DNA from: Amycolatopsis vancoresmycina
Lineage (GTDB): Bacteria > Actinomycetota > Actinomycetes > Mycobacteriales > Pseudonocardiaceae
DNA: 64,000 nt
NCBI RefSeq assembly: GCF_000716785.1
Contig: NZ_JNYY01000008.1
Coordinates: 186,001-250,000, forward strand
Direction of reading: 5' to 3'
Below, in pieces: positions 1-8,129 of the stretch. The translations under genes and the position numbers were made by a program. The notes beneath the pieces were generated by a model. That model was not told the origin of the DNA. It did no database searches and saw only the letters and a program-made list of their open reading frames with translations. How positions within the stretch are numbered: position 1 is the first letter of the stretch; each line of letters begins with the position of its first letter.

Positions 1-190
1 CCCTCGACACTTCGAACCGTTCGCACAGTTCCCGTTCCGTCGGCAGCGCCGCGCCTTCGCCGAGTTCCGCGATCACCGCCAGCAGCTCGACCTTGACCGC
101 GTAGTACCGCGGAACACGGCCGTGCTCGGGAATCCCGTCCAGTACGGGGCCGTCGGCGGAAAGGCGGTCATGACGCGAAGGGGCGGGCAC
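1..190 (-). CDS. GntR-family transcriptional regulator, N-terminal part (cut by window start)
   Basis: Only the first 63 codons are present; the gene runs off the left edge. Reading leftwards from a GTG at 188-190, the protein has a short leader and then a segment starting RYYAVKVELLAVIAEL and ending in PTERELCERFEVSR. This is the start of a GntR winged helix-turn-helix, where the LPTERELC..F.VSR motif is very typical. An AGGG lies about 12 bases before the GTG; no in-frame ATG is visible. It is divergent from the APC permease that starts 81 bp away, so it may control that gene, but no effector domain is visible to test this. Confidence 0.75.
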   Translation of the reverse strand, partial: MPAPSRHDRLSADGPVLDGIPEHGRVPRYYAVKVELLAVIAELGEGAALPTERELCERFEVSR

Positions 191-271
191 GCACCCGACC
201 CTATTCGGTTCCGCGCGTGCCGTGGTTCGCTGTGGCGCGCAACACCACCCGATACCTGGAGGATCACCCGG

Positions 272-1483
272 ATGCGTCCCGCCCCGCTGGCTCGCCGGCT
301 CGGCCTCGCCGACGCCGTTTTCCTGGGCCTCGGCTCGATGATCGGGGCCGGTGTGTTCGCCGCGTTCGCCCCGGCGGCGCGCGCCGCCGGGGCCGGGCTG
401 CTCATCGCACTGGTCGTCGCGGCCGTCGTCGCCTATTGCAACGCGATGTCGTCGGCTCGACTGGCCGCCATTCATCCCGAATCCGGCGGAACGTACGTGT
501 ACGGCCGGGAACGACTCGGTGAATTCTGGGGATACCTGGCCGGCTGGGGATTCGTCACCGGGAAAACGGCCAGCTGCGCCGCGATGACGCTGACCGTCGT
601 CGCCTACGCCGCCCCCGGGCTCGGGCAGCCGTGGCGGAGCGCGCTCGCCGTCGCGGTGGTCGCCGCCCTCACCGCCGTCAACTACTTCGGCGTGCACCGC
701 TCGGCGCTGGCGACCCGGGTGATCGTCTCGTGCACCCTGCTCGTGCTCACCGCGGCGGGGGTGGCGATGGCCGCCGGCCCGTCCGGCGGCGGCCCGCTCG
801 TCGCCTGGCCGGGTGGCGGGGGCGTCCTGGAGGCGGCCGGGCTGCTCTTCTTCGCCTTCGCCGGGTACGCGCGGCTCGCGACGCTCGGTGAGGAGGTCCG
901 CGATCCGGCCCGGACCATCCCGCGCGCCATCCCGCTGGCCCTCGGCATCACCCTGGTGGTCTACGCGGCGCTGGCGGTGCTGCTGCTGGTCCGGCTCGGC
1001 CCGGCGGCGCTCGCCGCGAGCCCGGACCCGATCGCCGCGGCCGTCCCGGGGTGGCTCGCCCCGGTCGTCCGGGTGGGTGCGGCCGTCGCCGCCCTCGGCT
1101 CGCTGCTCGCGCTCATCCTCGGCGTCTCGCGCACGACGCTGGCGATGAGCCGCGACGGCCACCTCCCCCGGTTCCTCGCCGCCGTCCACCCGCGCTACCA
1201 GGTGCCGCACCGGGCCGAGCTCGCGGTCGGGGTCGTCGTCGCCGTGCTCGCCGCGTCGATCGACCTGCGGTCGGCGATCGGCTTCTCGTCCTTCGCCGTC
1301 CTGACCTACTACGCCGTCGCCAACGCCGCCGCGCTCACGCTGCCGGGGAAGGCGCGGGCCGCCCTGGGGCTGGCCGGGTGCGTGGTGCTGGCGTTCAGCC
1401 TGCCGCTGCCGTCGGTGCTGGCCGGCTGCGCCGCGCTCCTGCTCGGCGCTTCGGCCTACGGCGTTCGCCGGATCCGCCGGTGA
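272..1483 (+). CDS. APC-family amino acid permease
   Basis: 403-residue integral membrane protein of the amino acid/polyamine/organocation superfamily. TM1 carries the family motif GLGSMIGAGVF (about residues 18-28), followed by roughly twelve hydrophobic segments and the conserved cytoplasmic signature EEVRDPARTIPRAIP. The ATG at 272 is chosen because a GGAGG sits 8 bases upstream; an open frame continues upstream to 122 but has no ribosome site. Likely role is proton-coupled uptake of an amino acid or amine; the substrate cannot be read from sequence. It is divergent from the GntR regulator at the window edge. Confidence 0.85.
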   Translation: MRPAPLARRLGLADAVFLGLGSMIGAGVFAAFAPAARAAGAGLLIALVVAAVVAYCNAMSSARLAAIHPESGGTYVYGRERLGEFWGYLAGWGFVTGKTASCAAMTLTVVAYAAPGLGQPWRSALAVAVVAALTAVNYFGVHRSALATRVIVSCTLLVLTAAGVAMAAGPSGGGPLVAWPGGGGVLEAAGLLFFAFAGYARLATLGEEVRDPARTIPRAIPLALGITLVVYAALAVLLLVRLGPAALAASPDPIAAAVPGWLAPVVRVGAAVAALGSLLALILGVSRTTLAMSRDGHLPRFLAAVHPRYQVPHRAELAVGVVVAVLAASIDLRSAIGFSSFAVLTYYAVANAAALTLPGKARAALGLAGCVVLAFSLPLPSVLAGCAALLLGASAYGVRRIRR

Positions 1484-1522
1484 GAAATCACCCAACCGCC
1501 CGAAAGATCCGAAGAAAGTCGG

Positions 1523-1551
1523 TTGTCCCGGTCTTGATCACCTGGTGTAGT
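1523..1551 (+). promoter_or_regulatory. Candidate vegetative promoter of the secreted protease
   Basis: TTGTCC at 1523-1528 and TGTAGT at 1546-1551 are separated by 17 bp, a housekeeping-sigma arrangement, 56 bp before the TTG start of the trypsin-like protease. This rests on inspection only. Confidence 0.35.
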
Positions 1552-1607
1552 CAGGGAGCCGCCGACGGCAACGGTCTCCACTGTGGACACTGGAAGGACT
1601 GATCCCC

Positions 1608-2414
1608 TTGGCTCCCAAGCGCTGGTTCACCCTGCTCAGAAACGCCACCACCGCACTGGCCGCGGTCGCCGCGGCCGCGTCGTTCGCCACCCCGGCGATC
1701 GCCACCGCCGCCCAGCCGCCGTCCACCGACGTCGTCGGCGGAACCCGGGCCGCCCAGGGCGAATTCCCGTTCATGGTCCGGCTTTCCATGGGCTGCGGCG
1801 GAGCGCTCTACACCAACCAGATCGTCCTCACCGCCGCGCACTGCGTCAGCCGGACGGGGTCCAACACCTCGATCACGGCGACCGTCGGCGTCGTCGACCT
1901 GCAGAGCTCCAGCGCGCAGAAGATCCGCTCGACCTACGTCTACCAGTCCCCCACCTACGGCACCTCGACCGGCGGCGACTGGGCGCTGATCAAGCTGGCC
2001 AGCCCGGTGAGCGGGCTGGCGACGATGCCGATCGCGACCACCAGCGCGTACAACAACGGCACGTTCACCGTGGCCGGCTGGGGCGCGGCCCGCGAAGGCG
2101 GCGCGCAGCAGCGCTACCTGCTCAAGGCGACCGTCCCGTTCGTCGACGACGCCACCTGCGCCGCCCAGGGCGGCAGCTACCCCGACCTGATCCCGAGCGC
2201 GGAGATCTGCGCGGGCAACCTCGCCTCCGGCGGCGTCGACACCTGCCAGGGCGACTCCGGCGGCCCGATGTTCCGCCGCGACGCGAACAACGCCTGGATC
2301 CAGGTCGGCATCGTGTCCTGGGGTGACGGCTGCGCCCGCGCGCACGCCCCCGGCGTCTACACCGAGGTGAGCACGTTCGCGTCGAAGATCGCCGCGGCCG
2401 CTGCCGGCCTGTAA
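1608..2414 (+). CDS. Secreted trypsin-like serine protease (family S1)
   Basis: 268-residue secreted endopeptidase. A Sec signal peptide covers about residues 1-35, followed by a short propeptide and the mature start VVGG at residues 42-45. The catalytic triad is visible: His78 in LTAAHC, Asp124 in GGDWALI and Ser217 in CQGDSGGP. Asp211, six residues before the Ser, is the S1-pocket aspartate of trypsin, so cleavage after Arg/Lys is expected. Translation appears to start at a TTG, supported by GAAGGA about 10 bases upstream. It stands alone, with its own candidate promoter and a strong downstream hairpin. Confidence 0.92.
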   Translation: MAPKRWFTLLRNATTALAAVAAAASFATPAIATAAQPPSTDVVGGTRAAQGEFPFMVRLSMGCGGALYTNQIVLTAAHCVSRTGSNTSITATVGVVDLQSSSAQKIRSTYVYQSPTYGTSTGGDWALIKLASPVSGLATMPIATTSAYNNGTFTVAGWGAAREGGAQQRYLLKATVPFVDDATCAAQGGSYPDLIPSAEICAGNLASGGVDTCQGDSGGPMFRRDANNAWIQVGIVSWGDGCARAHAPGVYTEVSTFASKIAAAAAGL

Positions 2415-2430
2415 CCGGTACCGCACGACG

Positions 2431-2458
2431 AAGGGGCCCCGCCGCGGCGGGGCCCCTT
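2431..2458. terminator. Bidirectional hairpin terminator
   Basis: A perfect GC-rich inverted repeat (AAGGGGCCCCGCC against its reverse complement) lies in the 53-bp gap between the convergent protease and nitronate monooxygenase-like genes. There is no long U tract, as is common in high-GC actinobacteria. Confidence 0.8.
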
Positions 2459-2467
2459 CTCGTTCGC

Positions 2468-3568
2468 TCAGCGCGTCTTGTCCAACCGGGACAGTGCTTC
2501 TTCGTAGCCGGACACCAGTTCCGCGACGACGTCGGCGACCCGGCGGACCGAGTTCATCCGGCCGACGATCTGCCCGACCGGCATCGACACCACGCTCGGG
2601 TCGTTCGCCGCGTGGATCCGGTTGTGCGCGTGGGAAACCAGCAGGTTCTGCAGCGGCATCGGCAACGGCTCGGGCGCGTCGGCCGCCGCCCACGCTTCGG
2701 TCCAGCGCGTCTTGAGCAGCCGGGCCGGCTTGCCGGTGTAGATCCGCGTGCGCACGGTGTCCGACGACGACGCCCCGACAAGCGCCTGCTGCATCGCCAC
2801 CGATTCCCCCATCGTCTGCAGGTACTCCTCGGTGGCGAGCCACATCGAGCCCATCCAGACGCCGGACGCGCCGAGCGCGAGCGCCGCGGCCACCTGGCGG
2901 CCGGACCCGATCCCGCCCGCGGCGAGCACCGGCACGTCGACGGCGTCGGCGATCTCCGGCACCAGCACCATGGACGCGATCTCGCCGGTGTGCCCGCCGG
3001 CTTCGTACCCCTGCGCCACCACGAAGTCGACGCCGTTCTCGACGTGCCGCACCGCGTGCTCGGCCTTCCCGGCGAGGGCCGCGACCGGGACACCACGGTC
3101 GTGGCACTGGCCGATCACATCCGCCGGCGGCGAGCCGAGCGCGTTGGCGATCAGCTTGATCGGGTGGTTGAGCGCGACCTCGACGTGCGACCGGGCGACC
3201 GAGTGCAGCCAGCCGAGCACGCCCGCGCGCTCGTCGGTGTCGTCCGGCAGCGGCGGGACGGACAGCTCCTTCAGGACACGGTCGACGAACGCGCGGTGCC
3301 CGTCCGGGATCAGCTTCGCGAGGTCGACCTGGGTGCCCTCGGCCGGCACCTTCGCCGGCATGACGATGTCGACGCCGTACGGTTTCCCGCCGGTGTTCTC
3401 GTCCATCCAGGTGAGCACCCGGTCGAGCTCGGCGGCGTCGTTGAACCGCACGCAGCCGAGCACGCCGAGCCCGCCGGCGCGGCTGAGCGCCGCGGCGACG
3501 TGCTCCGACGGGGTGAACCCGACGATCGGCAGGTCGATGCCGAGCCGGTCGCACAGGGGTGTCCGCAC
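2468..3568 (-). CDS. Nitronate monooxygenase-family flavoprotein (2-nitropropane dioxygenase-like)
   Basis: 366-residue FMN-binding TIM-barrel protein. Family features include the LPIVGF start, the segment FVVAQGYEAGGHTG with the catalytic-type His, and the phosphate-binding PVLAAGGIGSGRQVAAALALGASGVWMGS region. Paralogues in this family include IpdC of steroid ring C/D degradation, but this one looks more like the general nitronate monooxygenase-like group, so the substrate is unknown. It begins 13 bp after fadD19 on the same strand and is presumably co-transcribed from the KstR-type site at 5209, which suggests a role in sterol side-chain or acyl-CoA redox chemistry. Confidence 0.82.
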   Translation of the reverse strand: MRTPLCDRLGIDLPIVGFTPSEHVAAALSRAGGLGVLGCVRFNDAAELDRVLTWMDENTGGKPYGVDIVMPAKVPAEGTQVDLAKLIPDGHRAFVDRVLKELSVPPLPDDTDERAGVLGWLHSVARSHVEVALNHPIKLIANALGSPPADVIGQCHDRGVPVAALAGKAEHAVRHVENGVDFVVAQGYEAGGHTGEIASMVLVPEIADAVDVPVLAAGGIGSGRQVAAALALGASGVWMGSMWLATEEYLQTMGESVAMQQALVGASSSDTVRTRIYTGKPARLLKTRWTEAWAAADAPEPLPMPLQNLLVSHAHNRIHAANDPSVVSMPVGQIVGRMNSVRRVADVVAELVSGYEEALSRLDKTR

Positions 3569-3581
3569 GTGTGGTTCCTCC

Positions 3582-5198
3582 TCAGACGGGCTGGGCCGCG
3601 GCCGGTTCGTGCTCGGCGGCGTAGCGCTGGGCCCACGGGTAGTCCGGCTTGCCGCTGGGCGAGCGGCCGATCTCGCCGGCCAGCCAGATCGTGCGCGGCA
3701 CCTTGTACCCCGCGATCTGCCCGCGGACGTGTTCCTCGAGCGCGCCCAAGTCCGCTTCGACGCCTTCGCGAAGCTGGACGACGGCGGCGACGCGCTGGCC
3801 GAGCCGCTCGTCCGGGACGCCGATGACGAGCGCGTCGAAGACGTCGGGGTGCGACTTCAGCGCCCCTTCGACCTCCTCCGGGTAGACCTTCTCGCCGCCG
3901 GTGTTGACGCACTGCGAGCCGCGGCCGAGCAGCGTGACCGTGCCGTCCTCCTCGTAGCGGGCGTAGTCGCCCGGCACGACGTACCGGGCGCCGTCGACCT
4001 CGACGAAGATCTTCTTGCTCTTCTCGGGATCGCCGTAGTACCCGAGCGGGACGTGCCCGCGGCGGCCGATCAGCCCGACCGCCCCCGGCTTCTTCTCGAC
4101 TACGTTGCCGTCTTCGTCGAGCAGGATGGCGTCGAGGCCGAAGGTCACCCGCGGGCCGGCGCTGTGGTCGGATCCCTTGGCCACCATGCCGATCCCGGTG
4201 AAGCCGCTTTCCGACGACCCGATCGCGTCGGTGATCACGGCGTTCGGGACGAGCTCGACGAACTCCTGCTTCACCGACTGGGAGAACAGGGCGGCGTGGC
4301 TCGACACGGCGACGATCGACGACGCGTCGTAGTCACCCTCGCGGAAGGCTTCGATGAGCGGGCGGGCCATCGCGTCGCCGACGATCGTGAGGACCTGGAC
4401 CTTGTGCTCCTGCACGGCCTGCCAGATCTCGTGGGCGTCGAACCGCGGCACGAAGATCACCGGGCTGCCGGTGAACAGGGCACCGAAGGCGGCCCACTGC
4501 GCGGCGCCGTGGATGAGCGGCGCGGCGGGCAGCCTGCTGAGGCTCCCGGCCTTGCCCTGCTCGGCGAGCGTCCATTCGTCCGGGACGTACTCGCCGGTGA
4601 CGAAGTTGATCCCGCCGCCGAGCGCGCGCCAGACGTCCTCCTGCCGCCAGAGCACGCCCTTCGGGTAGCCCGTGGTGCCGCCGGTGTAGAGGATGTACAG
4701 GTCGTCGTTGCTGCGCTCCTCGAAGTCCCGCTCCGGGGACTGCTGGGCCAGCGACGTCTCGTAGTCGACGCCGCCGTAGCGCTCGTAGTCACCGTCACTG
4801 CCGTCGTCGATCACGACAACGTGTTTCAGTTTCGGCGTCTCCGGCAGGGCGGCGGCGACTTTGTCCGCGTAACTGCGTTCGTGCACGAGGGCGACGAGCT
4901 CGGCGTCGTTGAAGAGGTAGACGAGCTCGCCGTGCACGTAGCGGTAGTTGACGTTGACGGCGATCGCGCGCAGCTTGTACGCCGCGATCATCGCCTCCAG
5001 GGCCTCGATCGAGTTGCGGGAGTAGACCCCGATGTGGGATCCGCGTCCCACGCCGTGCGCGGCGAGGTGGTGGGCGAGCCGGTTGGCCCGCGCATCCAGT
5101 TCGGCGAAGGTGACCTGCCGGTCGCCGCACACGACCGCGACGCGCTCCGGCACGGCGTCGACGGCGTGCTCCAGAAGATCCGCGATGTTGAGTGCCAC
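3582..5198 (-). CDS. fadD19: Steroid C24/C26 side-chain acyl-CoA synthetase FadD19
   Basis: 538-residue AMP-forming ligase that activates sterol side-chain carboxylates to CoA thioesters. The P-loop is YTGGTTGYPKG, followed by a GSSESG motif, the PGDYARYEEDGTVTLLGRG hinge region, and the C-terminal catalytic lysine segment RSPSGKPDY. The VALNIADLLEHAVDAVPERVA start aligns closely with my recollection of M. tuberculosis FadD19 (Rv3515c). An ATG at 5216 is in frame but lies inside the KstR-type operator, so the GTG at 5198 is preferred. In Rhodococcus FadD19 is reported to be essential for C24-branched sterols. It is divergent from echA19. Confidence 0.9.
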   Translation of the reverse strand: MALNIADLLEHAVDAVPERVAVVCGDRQVTFAELDARANRLAHHLAAHGVGRGSHIGVYSRNSIEALEAMIAAYKLRAIAVNVNYRYVHGELVYLFNDAELVALVHERSYADKVAAALPETPKLKHVVVIDDGSDGDYERYGGVDYETSLAQQSPERDFEERSNDDLYILYTGGTTGYPKGVLWRQEDVWRALGGGINFVTGEYVPDEWTLAEQGKAGSLSRLPAAPLIHGAAQWAAFGALFTGSPVIFVPRFDAHEIWQAVQEHKVQVLTIVGDAMARPLIEAFREGDYDASSIVAVSSHAALFSQSVKQEFVELVPNAVITDAIGSSESGFTGIGMVAKGSDHSAGPRVTFGLDAILLDEDGNVVEKKPGAVGLIGRRGHVPLGYYGDPEKSKKIFVEVDGARYVVPGDYARYEEDGTVTLLGRGSQCVNTGGEKVYPEEVEGALKSHPDVFDALVIGVPDERLGQRVAAVVQLREGVEADLGALEEHVRGQIAGYKVPRTIWLAGEIGRSPSGKPDYPWAQRYAAEHEPAAAQPV

Positions 5199-5208
5199 GC
5201 CCTCAAAG

Positions 5209-5222
5209 TAGAACATGTTATC
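5209..5222. promoter_or_regulatory. KstR-type operator between fadD19 and echA19
   Basis: TAGAACATGTTATC keeps the AAC-N2-GTT core and the leading T of the KstR consensus (T-N2-AAC-N2-GTT-N2-A). It is centred in the 62-bp divergent intergenic region and could control both genes. Confidence 0.75.
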
Positions 5223-5260
5223 GTTCCGGGCAATGGCACTGCTCCTTCAGGAGGTCTTCC

Positions 5261-6049
5261 GTGGGTGAACCGCACGCGCTGGTGTCCCAGGAGGGTCAGA
5301 CCCTCGTCGTCACGATGAACCGGCCCGAGGCGCGCAACGCGATCACCGGCGAGATGATGGCGATCATGGTCGAGGCGTGGGACCGCGTCGACGCCGACGA
5401 CGGCATCCGCAGCTGCATCCTGACCGGCGCGGGCGGCGCGTTCTGCGCGGGCGCGGACCTGAAGTCGATGTCCCGCAATTCCCCGTCGGAGTCGTTCGCG
5501 TCGGGCAAGTTCGACCCTTCGCGCATCCCGGGGCTCCTCAAGGGCCGCCGCCTGACGAAACCGCTGATCGCGGCGGTCGAGGGCCCGGCGATCGCGGGCG
5601 GGACCGAGATCCTCCAGGGCACGGACATCCGGGTGGCGGGTTCCTCGGCGCGCTTCGGGGTGTCGGAGGCCCGGTGGGGGCTGTTCCCGATGGGCGGCTC
5701 GGCGGTGCGGCTGCCCCGGCAGATCCCGTACACGGTGGCCGCGGACATCCTGCTGACCGGACGGCACCTGTCCGCGGCCGAGGCGCTGGCGATCGGCCTG
5801 ATCGGGCACGTGGTGCCGGACGGGACCGCCCTCGCGAAGGCCCTGGAACTGGCCGCGCTGGTCAACGCGAACGGGCCGGTGGCGGTGCGGGCCATCCTGC
5901 GGACCATCCGCGACACGGAGGGCCTGCACGAGGAAGAGGCGTTCAAGCTGGACTCGCAGTACGGGATCGAGGTCTTCGCGTCCGAGGACGCCAAGGAGGG
6001 GCCGCGGGCGTTCTCGGAGAAGCGGAAACCGGACTTCCACGACCGGTAG
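5261..6049 (+). CDS. echA19: Steroid enoyl-CoA hydratase EchA19-like (crotonase)
   Basis: 262-residue crotonase-fold enzyme, expected to hydrate the sterol side-chain enoyl-CoA. The oxyanion-hole segments are FCAGADLKSM and the EGPAIAGGTEI region. The two catalytic-type glutamates are Glu116 and Glu136 (FGVSEARWG). The GTG at 5261 has AGGAGG 6 bases upstream; the frame is open to 5192, but that region overlaps the operator. Being next to fadD19 and sharing a divergent operator with it matches the Mycobacterium fadD19-echA19 arrangement. The C-terminus carries the crotonase helix typical of hexamers. Confidence 0.88.
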   Translation: MGEPHALVSQEGQTLVVTMNRPEARNAITGEMMAIMVEAWDRVDADDGIRSCILTGAGGAFCAGADLKSMSRNSPSESFASGKFDPSRIPGLLKGRRLTKPLIAAVEGPAIAGGTEILQGTDIRVAGSSARFGVSEARWGLFPMGGSAVRLPRQIPYTVAADILLTGRHLSAAEALAIGLIGHVVPDGTALAKALELAALVNANGPVAVRAILRTIRDTEGLHEEEAFKLDSQYGIEVFASEDAKEGPRAFSEKRKPDFHDR

Positions 6050-6051
6050 AC

Positions 6052-6065
6052 AAGAACGCGTTCTA
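6052..6065. promoter_or_regulatory. KstR-type operator upstream of the DUF35-ltp4-ltp3 operon
   Basis: AAGAACGCGTTCTA retains the full AAC-N2-GTT core and the terminal A. It starts two bases after the echA19 stop and ends 29 bases before the TTG start of the next gene. Confidence 0.75.
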
Positions 6066-6094
6066 TACATATCCAGACGCTCCGCGGAGGAACC

Positions 6095-7108
6095 TTGTCG
6101 GCAGAACGAGAACATGTTTCACTCAAGGACGTGACCGAGACACCGCTTGCGGCACCGCTGAACGTCGGCTTCGACTACACCCGCTCCACCGGGCCCGTCC
6201 TCGGCCGGTTCGTCACCGCACTGCGTGACCGCCGCATCGAAGGCGTCCGCGGCAGCGACGACCGGGTGCACGTGCCGCCGGTCGAGTACGACCCCGTCAC
6301 CGCCGAACAGCTCGGCGAGTTCGTCCCCGTCGGCGAAGAAGGCACCGTCGTGTCCTGGTCGTGGTGCGCGCAGCCGCTCGACGGCCAGCCGCTGAACCGG
6401 CCGTTCGCCTGGGCGCTCGTCAAGCTCGACGGCGCCGACACCCCGATGCTGCACGCCGTGGACGCCGGCTCGCCCGGCAACATCCACAGTGGACAGCGGG
6501 TGCGCGTGCGGTGGGCCGAGGAGACCGTCGGGCACATCCGGGACATCGCCTACTTCCTGCCGGTGGACGCCGAGGACACCGCCCCGACCGAGCCCGCTCC
6601 CCCGGTCGCCGAGCGCGAAGAAGGCGCGCCGATCAGCGTCGTCATCACGCCGGTGCACCTCAAGTACCTGCACTCCGCCTCGCCCGAGGAGAGCACCTAC
6701 CTGCGGGGGCTCGCCGAGGGGAAGATGATCGGCCAGCGCTGCCCCGCCTGCGGCAAGGTCTACATCCCGCCGCGCGGGGCCTGCCCGACCGACGGCGTGC
6801 CGACCACCGACGAGGTCGAGCTGCCCGACACCGGCATCGTGACGACGTTCTGCATCGTCAACGTCCCGTTCCTCGGCCAGCGGCTCAAGCCGCCCTACGT
6901 CGCCGCGTACATCCTGCTCGACGGCGCCGACATCGCCTTCCTGCACCTCGTGCTGGGCTGCGCCGCCGAAGACGTCCGGATGGGGATGCGCGTGCGCGCC
7001 GCCTGGAAGCCGCGCGAGGAGTGGTGGACGTCGCTGGAGAACATCAGCCACTTCGAGCCGACCGGCGAGCCCGACGCGGCTTACGAAACCTTCGCCCACC
7101 ACCTGTGA
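6095..7108 (+). CDS. DUF35/OB-fold partner protein for steroid thiolase-like aldolases
   Basis: 337 residues made of two OB-fold (DUF35-like) halves. The N-terminal half (about 40-165) lacks cysteines. The C-terminal half (about 200-325) begins with a rubredoxin-like CPACGKVYIPPRGACPTDG, where the usual fourth Cys is Asp. Such proteins pair with Ltp-type thiolase-fold enzymes, as the DUF35 domain of ChsH2 does with Ltp2. The following ltp4 and ltp3 genes (7-bp gap, then a 4-bp overlap) make them the likely partners. The equivalent in M. tuberculosis appears to be Rv3521. Start is a TTG with GGAGG just upstream; a second KstR-like site lies inside codons 5-9. Confidence 0.8.
   Translation: MSAEREHVSLKDVTETPLAAPLNVGFDYTRSTGPVLGRFVTALRDRRIEGVRGSDDRVHVPPVEYDPVTAEQLGEFVPVGEEGTVVSWSWCAQPLDGQPLNRPFAWALVKLDGADTPMLHAVDAGSPGNIHSGQRVRVRWAEETVGHIRDIAYFLPVDAEDTAPTEPAPPVAEREEGAPISVVITPVHLKYLHSASPEESTYLRGLAEGKMIGQRCPACGKVYIPPRGACPTDGVPTTDEVELPDTGIVTTFCIVNVPFLGQRLKPPYVAAYILLDGADIAFLHLVLGCAAEDVRMGMRVRAAWKPREEWWTSLENISHFEPTGEPDAAYETFAHHL
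6108..6121. promoter_or_regulatory. Second, weaker KstR-like site inside the DUF35 gene start
   Basis: GAGAACATGTTTCA keeps AAC-N2-GTT and the final A but not the leading T. It is centred 56 bp from the site at 6052, so cooperative binding or a roadblock is possible. Confidence 0.45.
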
Positions 7109-7115
7109 GGTCCTG

Positions 7116-8129
7116 ATGCCAGACGTCGCGATCGCGGGCTTCGCGAAGGCCCCGAACGTCCGCGAAACCCCGGGCACCACCAACGGCGTGGAGATGCTCG
7201 TCCCGATCTTCGCCGAGGTCTTCGCGCAGACCGGGCTGTCCAAAAAGGACATCGATTTCTGGTGCTCCGGCTCGTCGGACTACCTGGCCGGGCGGGCGTT
7301 CTCGTTCATCGCCGCGGTCGACGCGATCGGCGCGTTCCCGCCGATCCACGAGTCCCACGTCGAGATGGACGCCGCCTGGGCCCTCTACGAAGCCTGGCTG
7401 AAGATCAAGATGGGCGAGGTCGAGACGGCGCTCGTCTACGGCTTCGGCAAGTCCAGCGCCGGGCAGCTGCGCCGGGTGCTCGCCCTGCAGCTCGACCCGT
7501 ACGTCGTCACCCCGCTGTGGCCGGACTCGATCTCGATCGCCGGGATCCAGGCGCGGCTGGGCCTGGAGGCCGGGCTCTGGTCCGAAAAGGACCTCGCCGA
7601 GGTGGCCGCGCGCGGCACCGGCCGGGACGTCGCCGAGCTGCTCGACGCGCCCTACTTCGCGGATCCGTTGCGGCGGCACGACATCGCACCGATCACCGAC
7701 GGCGCGGCCGTGGTCGTCCTGTCCACTGTGGAACGCGCTCGCGACATCGTCGAGCGGCCCGCGGTGATCGCCGGGATCGAGCACCGCGTCGACTCCCCCG
7801 TGCTCGGGGCCCGCGACCTCACGCGGAGCCCGTCCACCGAGGCCGCGGCCGCGGCTCTGGACCTCGACGGCATCGACCTCGCCGAGCTGCACGCGCCGTT
7901 CACGCACCAGGAGCTCATCCTGCGGACCGCGCTCGGGCTCGGCGACGGCGTGCAGCTCAACCCCTCGGGCGGGGCGCTCGCCGCGAACCCGATGTTCTCC
8001 GCCGGCCTCGCCCGCATCGGCGAAGCGGCGGCCCGGATCCACCGCGGCGAATCCCGCAAGGCCGTGGCGCACGCGACGAGCGGACCCGCGCTGCAGCAGA
8101 ACCTGGTGACCGTGCTGGAGGCCCGATGA
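7116..8129 (+). CDS. ltp4: Thiolase-like lipid-transfer protein Ltp4 (steroid side-chain)
   Basis: 337-residue thiolase-fold (SCP-2 thiolase/nondecarboxylating) protein. Family blocks visible are DVAIAGFAKAPN, DFWCSGSSDYLAGRAFSF, VEMDAAWALYEAW, HAPFTHQELILRTALG and LNPSGGALAANPMFSAGL. Its place between a DUF35 gene and ltp3 matches Rv3522 of M. tuberculosis. In Rhodococcus rhodochrous ltp3 and ltp4 were reported as essential for C24-branched sterol side chains, probably as retro-aldol enzymes acting with a DUF35 partner. It is shorter than ltp3 and aligns only loosely with it. Start ATG 7116 follows GAGG. Confidence 0.85.
   Translation: MPDVAIAGFAKAPNVRETPGTTNGVEMLVPIFAEVFAQTGLSKKDIDFWCSGSSDYLAGRAFSFIAAVDAIGAFPPIHESHVEMDAAWALYEAWLKIKMGEVETALVYGFGKSSAGQLRRVLALQLDPYVVTPLWPDSISIAGIQARLGLEAGLWSEKDLAEVAARGTGRDVAELLDAPYFADPLRRHDIAPITDGAAVVVLSTVERARDIVERPAVIAGIEHRVDSPVLGARDLTRSPSTEAAAAALDLDGIDLAELHAPFTHQELILRTALGLGDGVQLNPSGGALAANPMFSAGLARIGEAAARIHRGESRKAVAHATSGPALQQNLVTVLEAR

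Noticed and set aside
1551..3554. Very long open frame antisense to the protease and across the nitronate monooxygenase gene
   Set aside because: It follows from high GC at third positions in real genes; the peptide is Arg/Gly-rich without recognisable domains.
5199..5216. ATG 5216 as the start of fadD19
   Set aside because: It lies in the operator; known FadD19 proteins begin near the VALNIADL segment encoded from 5198.
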